Shown in pieces: positions 22,937 through 34,665 of a stretch of DNA of 37,410 bases. Within the stretch, counting starts at the first letter, position 1; every line of letters starts with the position of its first letter. This DNA is from Ectocarpus siliculosus. Lineage: Eukaryota; Sar; Phaeophyceae; Ectocarpales; Ectocarpaceae. The DNA is taken from contig FN649742.1 in the NCBI GenBank assembly GCA_000310025.1, forward strand, positions 2,089,920 to 2,127,329. Direction: 5' to 3'. Made by a program: the position numbers and the translations under genes. The notes under the pieces are model-generated. The model saw only the letters and a list, made by a program, of their open reading frames with translations. It made no database searches and was not told the DNA's origin.

Positions 22937-24775
22937 CGCAACATTGCAGACCGTGCCGTCGGTGTATATCATTGCTGTACGTGTGTGTGCGTATGGTAGG
23001 GGCAGCACTCTGTCACCGTCATGACCTCCGTCAAGCCAGCTCCTGACGCTTTTTTTTTTTTGCTTGGCGTCTCCAAAAATACCGCAACCAAGACTGCCTC
23101 TTCTCGTGGGGCATTGCATTTGATCGGCGGCCACCCACCAAAAGAACCACGAATATCCACCCAACCGGTAGACACATATCCTTTTACTTCAGCTGTGCGT
23201 GTGGAGCAGCACGATGAGGAGGGCAAGGCAGACGGCGGCCGAGATCGACAAGAGCCGATACGTGGAGTGGAGGGCGTTGAGGGAGATCGAGGTCGGCGTC
23301 TGCGACGGGCTGACCTACGCGCAGGTGACGCTGACATTGTATGCTGTCGCTGTTGTCGTAGTCGTGGTCGTTGCTGTTGTCGTTGTCTTGCGGTTCAACG
23401 CTCGCGGCGAAAACCCCGTTTCTATTTGTCTTACCGATGCCGCCCTGTTCCGCACCATGGCCAAAACCAGCACGAGCAGACTGGGGGGGCAACACACGCA
23501 CCAATCCCAAGAAATGGCAGAAATGTGATGTAGACGAGTAGAGAGGGGAACCGAAAAGGGTTCTGCCTCTACTCCTTTTCGAGTGTGTTTGTCTTCGCGC
23601 CTCAGCCCGTGTTTTCCTGGCGTGCGTGGTTCGTCCAGGTGAAGGCCAGCTTCCCCGAGGAGTACCGCGCGCGTGAGCAGGACAAGCTGCGCTACCGCTA
23701 CCCTCGGGGCGAGAGCTACCTGGACATCATCGCCCGCCTGGAACCCGTCATCTTCGAGATGGAGCGGCAGAAGGCCCCGCTTCTCATCATCGCGCACCAG
23801 GTATCTACGATGTTTCTTGTATTTTCTTCTTTTTTTTTCTTGCGAAAACGGCGAGTCCGTGTCAATCGTACGTGTGCGCGGCACTGTTTTTTCCGCTGTA
23901 AATGGACACGTGTGTATCAAAAAGTCGTGAACCGATGCTGCTGCTGTCGGATGGCGTGGGTAGGGTAGAGGCCGTACCTCTCGCAAGAGAGAAGGTGCCG
24001 CTTTACCCGCTACGGCGGGGGGGGGGGGTCGTTGTTCCATATTTTGAGACAATTAAGCTCTTGAGTCTTGGAAGCGCGGAACGGCGTGTGTCGTACTGCG
24101 CATGCATGCCTTTAGTTCATTTCCCGGTCTCTGTTCTCGTGTCATCCCCGTGCCGGTCCGACATCGGTCGACGAAACCCACTCAACAGCAAAAGAGGTGA
24201 TGGTAACTTATGTAGCGGACACGGCCCCACTCCTCCTGACAGAGCACCAGGGGTCTTCGCGCGTTTTTGAATGCGAAGACAGGGACCAGACCTCTATCTG
24301 TCTCTTGGCGATCTAAACCCCAGCTCACGTACGGTACTGCTTTCTTCGGCCAACCCTCGCAGAAGCTTGTCCGCCTCCAGGTGTTAAACATGAGTGGAAT
24401 TGATAGGTAGTGCCCCCCGTCGAGGCGATCCGGTTCCCATTCGGCGAGGACAGTTTATGGTTTGCTGAGCGGGTATACACCGCTGACAAGCAAGCGCAAC
24501 CAACCTACGGCTGTAGGCTGTTCAAGGCCCGCGGATTCGGGCAATGCTACTGCCCCGTCCTGCACCGCGGGCTCATTAAGTCATGACGATGGACGCACCG
24601 TCTACGAGACGTTTCGACAGTCTCCTAAGTATGCTGTGTGTGTGTTGGTTGTGTGACGTCGCCCTCGCTCTTGTTGTTGAAGTGTGTGCGGAGCCTCGGT
24701 TGTGCTTTGTGGCGCCATGTGTTGCATCCGTTCTCGCTTTGATTCACGCGTCCGTCTGTGCATGCGTCTGTTTCT

Positions 24776-24826
<51 letters not shown>

Positions 24827-25150
24827 TGTCCTTGTCCCTGTTTCTCTCATTCTCTATCGCTCTCTCTCTCTCTCTCTCTCTCCCTCTCTCTCCTGCTCCC
24901 TCTCCCCCCCTCCCGTTTATCGGTCCCCTTCTCTCACCCTTTCTCTCCTGAAAAAACAAAACAAAAAACGAACCACACAACCAAGGCCGTCCTGCGGTGC
25001 CTGTACGCCTACTTCTTGGACCTCCCGTCGGAGGAGATCCCCTACCTCAGCATCCCGCTCCACACGGTCATCAAGCTCACGCCGCAGGCCTTCGGGTGCA
25101 ACGAGAAGCGCTTCAAGCTTCTGGACGACGATACCCACCCCTCCGCGTGA
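18330..25150 (+). CDS. 6-phosphofructo-2-kinase/fructose-2,6-bisphosphatase
   Basis: Nine exons: 18330-18559, 19080-19250, 19468-19555, 20914-21024, 21712-21848, 22495-22627, 23193-23324, 23639-23800, 24986-25150; total 1329 nt, 442 residues, phases consistent throughout. The N-terminal kinase makes fructose-2,6-bisphosphate from fructose 6-phosphate and ATP: Walker [13 protein letters not shown] (residues 45-56), [13 protein letters not shown] (125-137), IESICND (155-161), SSPDF (175-179). The C-terminal histidine-phosphatase half removes the 2-phosphate: RHGESM with His248 (the phosphohistidine), Arg300 in the [13 protein letters not shown] block, [10 protein letters not shown] with Glu321, [11 protein letters not shown], and IIAHQ with His387. 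Lengths match the usual core, and both active sites look intact. It acts in the cytosol and controls the balance of glycolysis and gluconeogenesis. An in-frame stop just before 18330 means this ATG is the first in its exon; an upstream exon (16862-17035) is possible. The short C-terminus lacks the phosphorylatable tail of animal isoforms. Confidence 0.95.
19871..20110 (+). repeat. 30-bp minisatellite, eight copies, in intron 3
   Basis: The unit gtttctcgcaagtttcggtg plus tggatggtta is repeated eight times almost without change (first unit partly diverged; one c-to-t change in the last copy near 20089). The unit length is a multiple of three and lacks stops in several frames on both strands, so it creates long spurious open frames. 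It lies wholly inside the 1358-bp intron 3 of the PFK-2/FBPase-2 gene. Confidence 0.95.
20173..20198. repeat. poly-A tract
   Basis: An A-rich run with a few G bases shortly after the minisatellite in the same intron. Confidence 0.7.
21292..21507 (-). mobile_element. tRNA-derived SINE-like element in intron 4
   Basis: Read on the minus strand, a tRNA-like head (21507-21434) is followed by a Pol III terminator-like TTTT (21426-21423) and a body ending near 21292. The body (cctcctgcggtactttgcctt...gagaag(a)gttcagcact) recurs at 36131-36190 and partly at 11963-12019. The 36.1 kb copy also keeps a degraded head (agatttacgaggttacc versus aggtttcgaggatacc) at a similar distance. Shared head plus body in two places supports a mobile family rather than a single lost tRNA gene. 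Confidence 0.5.
21434..21507 (-). tRNA. tRNA-like sequence with intact A and B boxes (not a functional tRNA)
   Basis: The minus strand has tggtctagttgg (21495-21484), a match to the Pol III A box, and ggttcgaatcc (21451-21441), a match to the B box, at normal tRNA spacing. However, the acceptor arms do not pair, the T stem has mismatches and the anticodon loop lacks a U at position 33, so no amino acid can be assigned. I read it as the head of a SINE or a tRNA pseudogene. It lies antisense inside intron 4 of the PFK-2/FBPase-2 gene. Confidence 0.45.
22748..22868 (+). repeat. dispersed repeat family B, copy 2, in intron 6
   Basis: gggaatcgaccgcgtcaagtg and the blocks before it match 777-895 in order and orientation. 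It lies directly before a (CAA)n tract. Confidence 0.55.
22876..22937 (+). repeat. (CAA)n microsatellite
   Basis: About 20 CAA units in intron 6 of the PFK-2/FBPase-2 gene; as intron sequence it is not translated. Confidence 0.95.
24779..24912. repeat. (CT)n-rich pyrimidine tract in intron 8
   Basis: Two long CT runs separated by mixed pyrimidines, in the last intron (23801-24985), just before the final exon. It may act as an extended polypyrimidine tract. Open frames of Leu/Ser here are artefacts. Confidence 0.9.
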
Positions 25151-28100
25151 AAAGAGAAGTTTGTGTGCGCCCCCCCCCCCACCCCCCCACCCCCCCACCC
25201 CCAATCCCCTTCCGTGTGTTAGGGGCTAGGCATGGGTGGGTTTTGGGCTGGGTTGTCGTCCGCGCGAGCTGGGTTGGTGGGCGGCGGTTGTTCGTGGGAT
25301 GGGTGTCACGCCGGGGGTGCGGTGGGTAACACGGCAAGACGCCTGCTACTGATCTCTTGTTTTTTCCCCCCGACTTGCCTGCCACCAAGGTAGTCCGTGC
25401 GCACACCCGTGTATGTAGCACTCTTATGATCTGGTCCATACATCAGAGCGGAGATCTTGGGATTTGCAGGCACACACGGGGTCCACAGTGTATGATGCAC
25501 GACGAGGATTGCGACACGCTCTCTCTCTCGTTTAAAACCCTAGTTTCGGCGCATTATTGGAATTTTGGCGTCCTATGCTTTGCCCCGGCGTGTGGTATGT
25601 TGGACCGATGGTATCATCGGCGGGAAAATAACGGTGTACATATCCCGGCTGGGGAGCGCGCGATGGTAAGTTGCGATCACAATATACGGCGGGCGACGGT
25701 ATGGGGTGGATGATCGGAGAACCACGTTGGGTTTTTGTCCACGGAATCACGCCCCTTGTCCCGCCTCACCTGATAGAGGGTGGAGGTGAGCGCCGTTTAA
25801 GGCGTCTGATCTTCCAGAACGACCAAAACTACATAGTTAATGCATAGCAACCAAGGGTCATGGCGTAGAGCCCTAGACGACGTCCTCGCTGTTCCTGAGA
25901 CCGTATTTGCTTGCTACTGGTGTTGGGGGCCCTATTGCCATGAAACGTTGCGGTTGTTGGCCATGTACTTAGAATTAAAATTGTGGAAGGCGGTATCCTT
26001 CTAGTAGCTCTTGTGTCGAGCAGAGCACGGAGGGAGGTGGATTTTCTTGCAACGGACACCGGGTGTCGATGGGAAATGGCTATGCATGCCATAGCATATC
26101 GTGTGACGGCACGTAGGGTCTGAGCGCGAGGTTGATGGTCATCGCGTCACGTGGCACTTGCTTAGCTTTTTAAACCTTGGGAAGTCCGTCTTGGTGTTGT
26201 TGTACGACGTTTGTTTGGGTGGGACTCGTGTGTTGGAAGTCGAAGTCGTGTGATAGTACACTGCATCGTCGTGTCCTGCCAGGTAGAGATGGACCCTTCC
26301 TTGCCGTGTCGCTTCTCCTTCACGTTCGCATGATGCTATTTTGTAAGGCAAACGGTGAAGTGGGACCACAAGCAGTGTGCCGTAGTCCCCTTCCAACCCC
26401 CCGGGGGGGGGGGAGTTGACGCTGGCCTCTTGGGTGACATCGATTACATTGTTGTAGCCGCGCTATTTGGCGTTGCTGTGTCCATTGCCCGCCTCTCCCC
26501 CTGTGTGTATTCATCTCCCTCCCTCCCTCTGCCTCCCTCTCCCTTTCTCTCCATCACTCACTCTCTCTCTCTCTCTCTCNNNNNNNNNNNNNNNNNNNNN
26601 NNNNNNNNNNNNNNNNNNNNNNNNNNNNNNNNNNNNNNNNNNNNNNNNNNNNNNNNNNNNNNNNNNNNNNNNNNNNNNNNNNNNNNNNNNNNNNNNNNNN
26701 NNNNNNNNNNNNNNNNNNNNNNNNNNNNNNNNNNNNNNNNNNNNNNNNNNNNNNNNNNNNNNNNNNNNNNNNNNNNNNNNNNNNNNNNNNNNNNNNNNNN
26801 NNNNNNNNNNNNNNNNNNNNNNNNNNNNNNNNNNNNNNNNNNNNNNNNNNNNNNNNNNNNNTTTCCTTTTTTTTTTTTTCCCGGCGGGGGCAAACCCCCC
26901 CCCCCCCCCCCACGTGGTCCCTGATTCGTGTTGGTGGAAGGCCCGACTGTTTGTTGGTTGTCGATGCTGCCTTTGGTCTGCTGGCTGTCTTGTGTGGCCA
27001 CGCGTTGGTTTGACTCGCCGTGCGGTCCTTCTTGTGCTTTGCTGGTTTACGGCAGCAAACGCGGTGTATCGCCTGGGGTATGGTGGGTCTTGCTGGCACC
27101 GCGCGGCCTTTTTTTGGCACGTGCCGTGCTGGCTGTGGTGACAAGTTTGCAACTCGGAGTTCGTTTGATCGTCATCCAGAGTACGATCTTGAACATAGAG
27201 GGTCAAGGGTTTAAATGTGAAGATCAACACCAGCAACACCATTGGTGCGACATCGACAACAACGACGACAACGACGACAGCAAATGTTGCAGGCATGAAT
27301 GCCTTGTGTTCCTGTGCACGTCTCTTAGGGCGGCCAAAACATCAGGCAAAAAAAGCACGCCCGAGGGGAACTCAGAGGAACCGGGCCAAGTAACCAAAAA
27401 GAGCAAATACATACGAAGTGAGTTTGCCCGGTGGACGTCTTCCAAAGATCTTGGGCTCCAAAGACGCTACTTTTTCTGGGGGGGGGGTGTTCTCGCGTAC
27501 GATATACGTAGTCGGGCGTTCTCTAAGGGGATACTGTAGCAAGTATTGCTCCCCCGCACAGAGGCAGCAGCAGAGCGAGGACGACTGAGTCAAGAAGATG
27601 GGAGCACGGACGGGTCATATCGTGACGTAAACAAACATGTTAGGAGCTTGCCCGCAGTAACATCTCCGCGGCCTTTCACCTGATAGACGTGGTAGGCATA
27701 GGGCAACGATTGTACACACCAATTTCGCAGGCAGGCATGGTTAGCTTCTTTCTGTCGTTCTCGGCCTGGACCCTCGAGAGACAAAACATCTGCTTGGGGA
27801 GTTCTCCGAAAAGGTTTTCACAGAGTGACGGGCGCCAGGGTACACACCGCCCACCGGCGTTCCCGCACAGTAATACGTGTTGTGTCGTCAGTTCTTTTTC
27901 GTGAGTTGCACTAATTTGTTCGTGCGTGTGGAAACATGTCATGCACACGCTGCACCACACAAACTGTCTGAAAAAATAAATTGGCGGGGTACATCGTAGA
28001 GCGCGCAAGACTCGATTATTACACCGTGCAAGTACATCCGTGAATGTGTAATCATAAAACTATTTCGTGAATGTGCCAGCCACTTCAACCAAGTCCCATA

Positions 28101-28528
28101 CAGATAGTAGGTTGCTCGTTCTATTGCACCCTCTAGCACGGCCCTTGCTGCTGTCACCGGTCATCGTGGAGGTCCGAGCAAAGCACCGACTAAACGCGGG
28201 AGACTGCACAAACAAGTACGCCAGATTCACGTGTGCCTCTCCCGTCCGTCGTCCCCGTACCAGCGACGCCCCCTAGCACACCGTGTATCCTCCATCAACG
28301 ACGCTGCGCCTATCCTCGAGCTTCGCCCACGCCCATCACCCACAACAAAGCATGGGCTACACGGCAACACGAGAGAGAAACTACACAGCCGTGCACACAC
28401 CCGAAAATTGCAAAACAACACAAACTGAAAAAAAACACAAAAGAGACACGGCAAGCACACACACATACAGCTCCAGCCGCAAGCACAAGACAAACCCCCA
28501 ACTATTTCCCCCTCCCCCAACACACGAA
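25151..28528. other. convergent intergenic region with assembly gap
   Basis: Lies between the 3' ends of the PFK-2/FBPase-2 gene (plus) and the ribophorin II gene (minus). It holds poly-C runs (25170-25205, 26398-26411, 26896-26911), a G run (27479-27487), a CT tract and a run of N at 26580-26861. A 203-codon plus-strand open frame at 26928-27539 is compositionally odd and has no motif, so I do not call it. Confidence 0.5.
26580..26861. other. assembly gap (N)
   Basis: 282 undetermined bases between a (CT)n tract and a T/C-rich, poly-C stretch, so the gap probably reflects failed assembly across low complexity. Nothing is known of its content. Confidence 0.99.
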
Positions 28529-31500
28529 TCAATCCCCCTTGATGTGGTTACCGCTATCCGCCGCGCGCCGTGCGCCCTCGTCCGCCACCGCCAGCGACTG
28601 GAGCGCCTTCCTGCCCGTCACGGTGGTCACGACCGACAGCACAGCCAGGACCCGCAGCGTGTACGCCATCGTCAGCGTCGCCCAGTAGGTCACGAACAGC
28701 AGCACCACGCCCACCATGCACGCCTGGTACGCCGCGCACCACGCCCTCCCGGCCCCCGCCGCCGGCAGCCGCCGCAGGTCCGCCCCGCCGCGCCGCATGC
28801 CGTACGCCAGCCCGGCCAGCGGCGCGAGCACCAGGGCGGTGAACAGGAGGGACACCCCGGCGTGCGGCCTGACCTCGGGCTCTCGGAACGTGTGGTGCTT
28901 CTCAGGGAGCGGGCCTAGCGACACGTCCGTCTCGTGCAGCAGCGGCCGCGCGTAGATGGGCCACTTGCGCTCCTTCGCCTCCGAGAACCCGAGGCGGATG
29001 GACCCGAGCCTCTCCGAGATCGGCGGCGCAACCAGCGGCCCGCCGACCAGAGCGGTCACCGCGTACTCCCCGGACCTCTGAGCAAACGTCTGGGACTCCT
29101 CCCCCAGGGACACCGACACCGCGAACTCGCTCGCCTCGCCGCCGAGGGGCGCCGCCACGAAGAACGTGTCCATCCCCGTCTCCACGTGGGTGAAACACAC
29201 GAACACCTGGTGGGGCGCGGCGGCGGCCGAACCCCCCCCCCCCGCCCCGGGCGCGGCGGCCCCCTCCAGAGACAGCTCGACGTGCAGGTGGTGCCCCTCC
29301 CCCGCGCTCGCGTGAGCGTCCTCCGGCAGCAAGTCCTTCCCCGGCCGCGCGAGCGGGTAGCTCTCGATGCTCGCGTCGGCCGAGAGCGGCCTCTCGTGGC
29401 TGTCGCTGACCGACACGCGGGCCCGCGCAAGGTCCGCGCCCGAGCTGACCGCGAGCGGGAGCTTGGCCACCAGCGGCTTCTCCCCGCCTTCAACCTCCAC
29501 CGCGAACTCGGCCGTGTAGAGGCCGGGGGCCACGTCGACGCTGGGGAGCGCGCGGAAGCCGTCGGCGCCGGGCTCTCCCAGGCCGCCGTCGCCGTCGCCC
29601 GAAGCGTCGGAACCGTCAGCGCGCGAGAGGGAGGAGAGCGACGCCGACTTGATCTTGGCGGGAGAACCAAGCAGGGATGTCGCCTGTTGTTTCGCAAGGG
29701 TCGTGTGTGTGTGCAATGCGGGTTATAGTTGAAGAAAAGGCGGGCGAAGACACGGGGGCTATCAGAGGAAGCGGGCAAGCGTGCACTGACTCGACTTGCC
29801 GGAGCTTGAACCCGGCAAACACACACGGCGGTGTCGTGAGTCCATCCGTCGATGGTGTTCCTACAGCAGGTACAAGCGTGGGGAGGGGAGGCGGACAGGA
29901 AGGACACGCGCACGCTCGTATGCATACGCGGCAGCAAAACAACTGCTGTGGCAAAACTGGTAACCCGCCAGATGTTGTGGCCAGCGCCAATATCAACACA
30001 TGAAGGAGCAAGCACAACGCCATGATGGCAGGGTCCCGCCATCGCTGGCGCCACCGGCTGGAACGCCCATAATCCAAAACGGCTTGTGTTTGGGGTATCT
30101 ACTTGGCTACCAAATCCGATCTGGGAGATATGTGTGTGGGGGGGGTATGCTGTGGGGGTCCAAGTGCGGGGCCCCTCGAGAGGGAGCTCGCACATATGTT
30201 ACTTGTCTACGCGTGCTGGAAGGAGCACGGTTATGTGCTGAATCAAGGTTTACGTCATCAACATCAGTCCTGGGTTAACCTAGCCCCCATACCCCACCCA
30301 ACTACCGTGGGAAGGCGCGCAGGCACGAACACGATTTATCGTAGTAGGGGTGGGCCGACGAGATGGCGGATGTTAACAGAACTGCGGGAAAGGACACCAG
30401 AGCTTAAGGAGCAGTTCGAAACAACGATGGAGAAGGCTATGAGTGATGCCGGGAAGGCAGCTGGTAACCAAGCTGAGCAGGCAGCTGGGAATGTATGCGG
30501 AGGTGGGTCCGTTGGTAGATTTTACCGGGGTGGCGACTACAACCCGTCCCAACACAGGAAGAAGAAACGAATGAAAAACACGTTTTTGAAGGGAACCTCG
30601 CCGTGTGTAGGCATCTGCTGGCAAATCACATGGTCAGCGAAGGGCAGGCTCAACACTCTACAAGAGTCCTCATATCCAGTACGGCTGCTACACGATCCCT
30701 CCAGGAGGGAACTGATCAATATCCATGGCGAAATCAATATCCACGGCGGAAAATTGCAATTCCGCCATGGCACATTGATCAGTTTCCTCCTGGAGGGATC
30801 GTGTAGCAGCCGTACTGGATATGAGGACTCTTGTAGAGTGTGAGCCAGCTCCTCGCTGGCAATGTGATTTGCCGGCAGATGCCTACACACGGCGAAGTTC
30901 CCGTCAAGAACGTTTTTCTCTTTCTTTTCTTCTTCCAGTGCTGGGACGTGTTGTTGTCGCCGCCCCCGTAAGATCTACCAACCTGCCTCCCGCATACACG
31001 GCCTGCCCAGCTTGATTACCAGCTGCCTTCCCGGCATCACTCATACTGTAGCCTTCTCCATCGTTGCGATCCTTTTCATCGCTGCTTCGAATCGCTCCTT
31101 AGTCCCCGCTGCTTTTCCGCAGCTGCTGCCCTTCCCGCAGCTCCGTCAATATGGTCCACCTGGTCGGCCCAATCCCTATTACGACTATTAATAGTCGTGT
31201 TCGTGCCTCCGCTTCCCGCGGAGGCTACCGCGCCTTCCCGCGGTAGTGCAGGACGGATCTTGATTAACACACAGCCGTCCTCCTTCCAGCACACATAGAC
31301 AAGTAACGCAAGTGCGCGCTCTCTCTAGGGGCCTCTCACTTGGACCCCCCCCCCTCCCCCACATATTTCCCAGATAGGATCTCGTATCCAAGTACCCCAA
31401 ACAATATCCTACCGGAGGCGAGCCACCGCTAGAGTCTACTCCACCGCCCATCTCGTCTGCAGCGGTGTCCCTTCTCCCGACGGGGGCAGAGGTTTTCACA

Positions 31501-34500
31501 CGCAGACTTTTGACGGCGGCTTCAGAGGGGAATCTTCGTTCCAGCAGCCGCCGGAATGTGGAGGTCACGTGTTCTCGCTTTCTCGACCTCTCCCATCCGC
31601 AGCATGCCAGCACGCGCAACAACGCTCCCTCCGCAGGGAACAACGGCGGCGGCGTCGCCACGCTTTGCCAGACGGCGTAGAAACTTGGTACAAGAGATAT
31701 CATCAACATAAAATGTACATGTATCATCGCCTCCTCGGGTGAGAGACACTGTACACGCGCGTCACCACCGCTAATGCCTTCATCCCGACTCACCAGCAGA
31801 GAAACTCCTCCGGAAGACAGCTCCTCCACGGACGGCGAGGACGGCCGGAGCTTGATCGGGAGAGGCGCCTTCGGGTACGACTCGATGAGCTTGAGCGCCT
31901 CGTACACGCCGAGCATGCTCTTGGGGAGGCTCGTGCGGCTCGCCTCCAGCAGATCCCTCGCCATGGACTTGAGCTGGGAGAGGCGCCGGGAGGAGGATGA
32001 GGGCAGACCAGCAAACGTGCACACGTTGGGGCATGCGGAGCTCAGGAGCGGCAGCCAAAACAAGATCACTTTGGCGGTCTTAGTGATCACACCAGCACGA
32101 ACGAACTATGACCTTAGAACATGGTAGGCAAGTTTCGATTGACACCTCCTTTATCATGGCCGTCACCATCCACTCCTACAAGCAACAAACACTTCACCTC
32201 TCCTCGTCACCAGGACCATGTAAACCAGAACACGAAAAAAAAAAACGCGATCATGTGGAGGTCAGGATATATGGTACATTCATAAAGTACACACATACAA
32301 TGAAGCCGACACACATCATATACCATTCGATGCCAACAATGAAATACAGACACAAACCTTAGACGCCTTGATGGCCAGCTTCTTGTCACCGGCCGCGCGG
32401 CTCAGCTGCACCACCAGCGCCGGCTCCGCCCCGAGCACCTTGTCCTTCATCACCTCCACCTCGCGGAGGGCTATCGCCTTGGCATCCCCCTTAGCGGAAG
32501 GTACCAGCACGGCCAACAGCTCGGCCGCCATGAAGGTGTTCCCGGCCTCGACAGGCCCGCTAGGGTAGCTCCTGTTCTCCCGGAGGGGGGGGGAGAGGGG
32601 GGGGGGAGTACTCATGTAAACGCATGCCGTTTGTAGTCGTTTTGGATCATTGACGTCGCATCCCTACAATGCCGGGACGGAGCGATGTGCCGAGTTTTCG
32701 CCTGCCCAGGCTACGCTTCACAACGATGCACCAGAAGCTGGAGCTGGGGGGGTAAGAAGGCTGTCTTTGGGGCGGGCCTTTTGACTTTCACGTTGGACAC
32801 AACGCACACCGCTCTCTTCTTGTCACTGTGATACCTATGTACCAGTTCTCTACTTTGGCCCTCCACCGACAGCCGTGGTCAGACGACAGACAAACATTGC
32901 AACCAATCCAAACGGGGTTAGTGAAGCATCAACATGCCATCGCAGGGCACATCGCAACGTGTGTTTTTCGCGCGCTTCCTCCAAGGCGTTGACGATGGCA
33001 ACAGCAAAAACGATTGCGTCTCACTGGGAAATTACTGGCACGCGTCAGGCCGAACTGACCCCGTGCCATCGCCTTCAAGGCCGAAAACGGCTCCTGCTTA
33101 AAAAGGGAACACCAGCAAACTAACAGACGCGCTCATCCCTCTTCATGCAGTCTCCCAAAGGAGAGCACACAGCGCGAATTGCATGTATCCGCGCTTGTTG
33201 GCAAAGCAACACGAGGCACCTTGCTGCTCCCCCGGGTCCTTGCCCGACCAAAACAACCAACACCAACAACACACCTGACGGAACCGTCCGACCCGACCAA
33301 GTCCAAGACCTTCTCGAGCACCGTGTCCCCCTGGGTCACGTCCGCCCCCAGCAGCGGGGCCGCGAAGGTGGCGTGGTAGAGGCTCCGCAGATCGGAACTC
33401 TTCGCGAAGGGGAGGGGAGGGGAGGGGGTGGGGGGTAAACGATAGCGCTCAACCTGGGTGCCGAACAATGGCATGGGGACTGGCTGAGTGAAATGGCGTC
33501 TTCCGTGCGTAGCTAGTGTGGTCGTGCTTCCACCATGTGCAATGCAGTCCTGTTGTAGCTGGTGCCTAAGCTCAAGTGGATTGACAAGAAGGGGTGTACC
33601 CGAGGTGTTGGGTGGAAATCACATGGATGACGGTACCATCTCTTCTGAACTGAGGGGAGGCGTTCGCACTCACCCTTCTCCGTGTATGTATCGCAAGAGC
33701 CGCTGTGCTTTCACGTACAACCACGAGAAACAAAATATTAGACTATACCGCCAAGTCTTCTCACCAATCCTGGGCTTGGCGCGAACGCATGGCGCGGCAA
33801 GGCAACGTGCGGACGGCCTGGAAACTCCTCCGGTGAGACTATTATACTTGTAATACAAGACACGAGATCTACCTGTAGGTCTGTGTATTGTAGATCCTAC
33901 CGTATATGCAGCATGTACAAGAATGAGTTATCGTAGTTCCTCGTCAACTCATCTCAGAAGCTGGACATGAAGCTCGCTTTTAGGACACCTCCATCCTTTA
34001 AGTTGGGGCTGCAACACAATATAATCCAATGCGCACACACAGCAGCGGCTGTCCTGTACTCACACGAACGCGAACGACTCTTGACTCTTGACGATCCAGG
34101 CACGAAGGGTTTATCCCAGGCGCAACAGCAGCAGTGTTGACACACAGAGCGCGCCATTGCTCCGACACAGAACAGAGGAGGTGGGATATATACACATCTT
34201 GCACACCACGCATGTGCATCCCTTCCTAACCAAACACCCTGCCCCCCCCCCCGAACGATCCACGCCCTATCGCACGAACCCGCACACCTTCATCGCATCC
34301 GCCACTTCCTCGCTCGCTCTCCAGGTCTTGGCGTTGGCGCAGCCGCCCACCCCGTCCGCGAGGCTAATCCCGTGGTGGATCTGCTCAAGATCGCCGTTGC
34401 TGAGCCCGGCCGCGGCCACCGAGCACGCCGACGACCTGTACCCGGACGCCACGGACGGCTTGTCCAGCGCTGCCAGGAGCCTGACGGCGTAGTCCCTGTC

Positions 34501-34665
34501 CTCCAGAGAGGAATCCGCGTCGCCTAGGGCCCGCACGGCCGCCTCTACAAATGCATCGCCGTCTGCCGCGGAGAAGTGGTCGACCAAGGGTGCCGCGCGT
34601 GCTGCAGGGCCGAGGATCACCAGGAGGAGAAGCGGAGCTGCTCCCCGGCTCGGTGAGATCCGCAT
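28529..34665 (-). CDS. RPN2: ribophorin II, oligosaccharyltransferase subunit (RPN2/SWP1)
   Basis: Five exons on the minus strand: 34665-34288, 33399-33275, 32571-32358, 31973-31794, 29653-28529; introns of 888, 703, 384 and 2140 bp, all GT-AG, phases consistent; 2022 nt, 673 residues (animal ribophorin II is a little over 600). Residues 1 to about 25 (MRISPSRGAAPLLLLVIL...) are a signal peptide. A helical luminal domain follows, then a beta-rich domain with HQVFVCFTHVETG (447-459) and the family signature HTFREPEVRP (553-562). Three membrane helices lie near 565-584, 608-628 and 631-646. It is a non-catalytic subunit of the ER oligosaccharyltransferase, which moves the dolichol-linked glycan to Asn of nascent proteins. 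The start was chosen because it gives the signal peptide, although the frame is open further upstream. A run of 14 C in exon 5 (near 29230) keeps frame but is a likely indel site. Intron 4 carries a 1.3-kb palindrome. Confidence 0.95.
30080..31410. mobile_element. large palindromic element in ribophorin II intron 4
   Basis: Two arms of about 650 bp meet near 30755. The inner part is almost perfect: ctctacaagagtcctcatat and the next 30-odd bases (30656-30709) are mirrored at 30790-30842. Outward the arms diverge with indels but stay alignable: agtgatgccgggaaggcagc near 30453 against its complement near 31037, cgggaaggcgcg near 30310 against its complement near 31235, and ctgggagatatgtg near 30120 against its complement near 31367. 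Each arm has a broken coding-like stretch with RLLHDPSRR, readable on both strands because of the symmetry. It could be two head-to-head copies of one element, or one foldback element. No known transposase motif is seen. Confidence 0.85.

Noticed and set aside
24583-25229. Leu/Ser-rich and Arg/Glu-rich open frames
   Set aside because: Translations of a (CT)n tract in the last intron of the PFK-2/FBPase-2 gene and of that gene's last exon in wrong frames.
26355-27296. Long frames crossing the N block
   Set aside because: They are open only because undetermined bases give no stop codons.
28570-29728. Plus-strand Arg/Pro-rich frames of up to 264 codons
   Set aside because: Antisense shadows of the GC-rich last exon of ribophorin II.
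29795-29880. tRNA-like sequence on the minus strand (T-arm near 29800-29816)
   Set aside because: A good T stem-loop alone; no paired acceptor stem or anticodon arm with U33 could be drawn.
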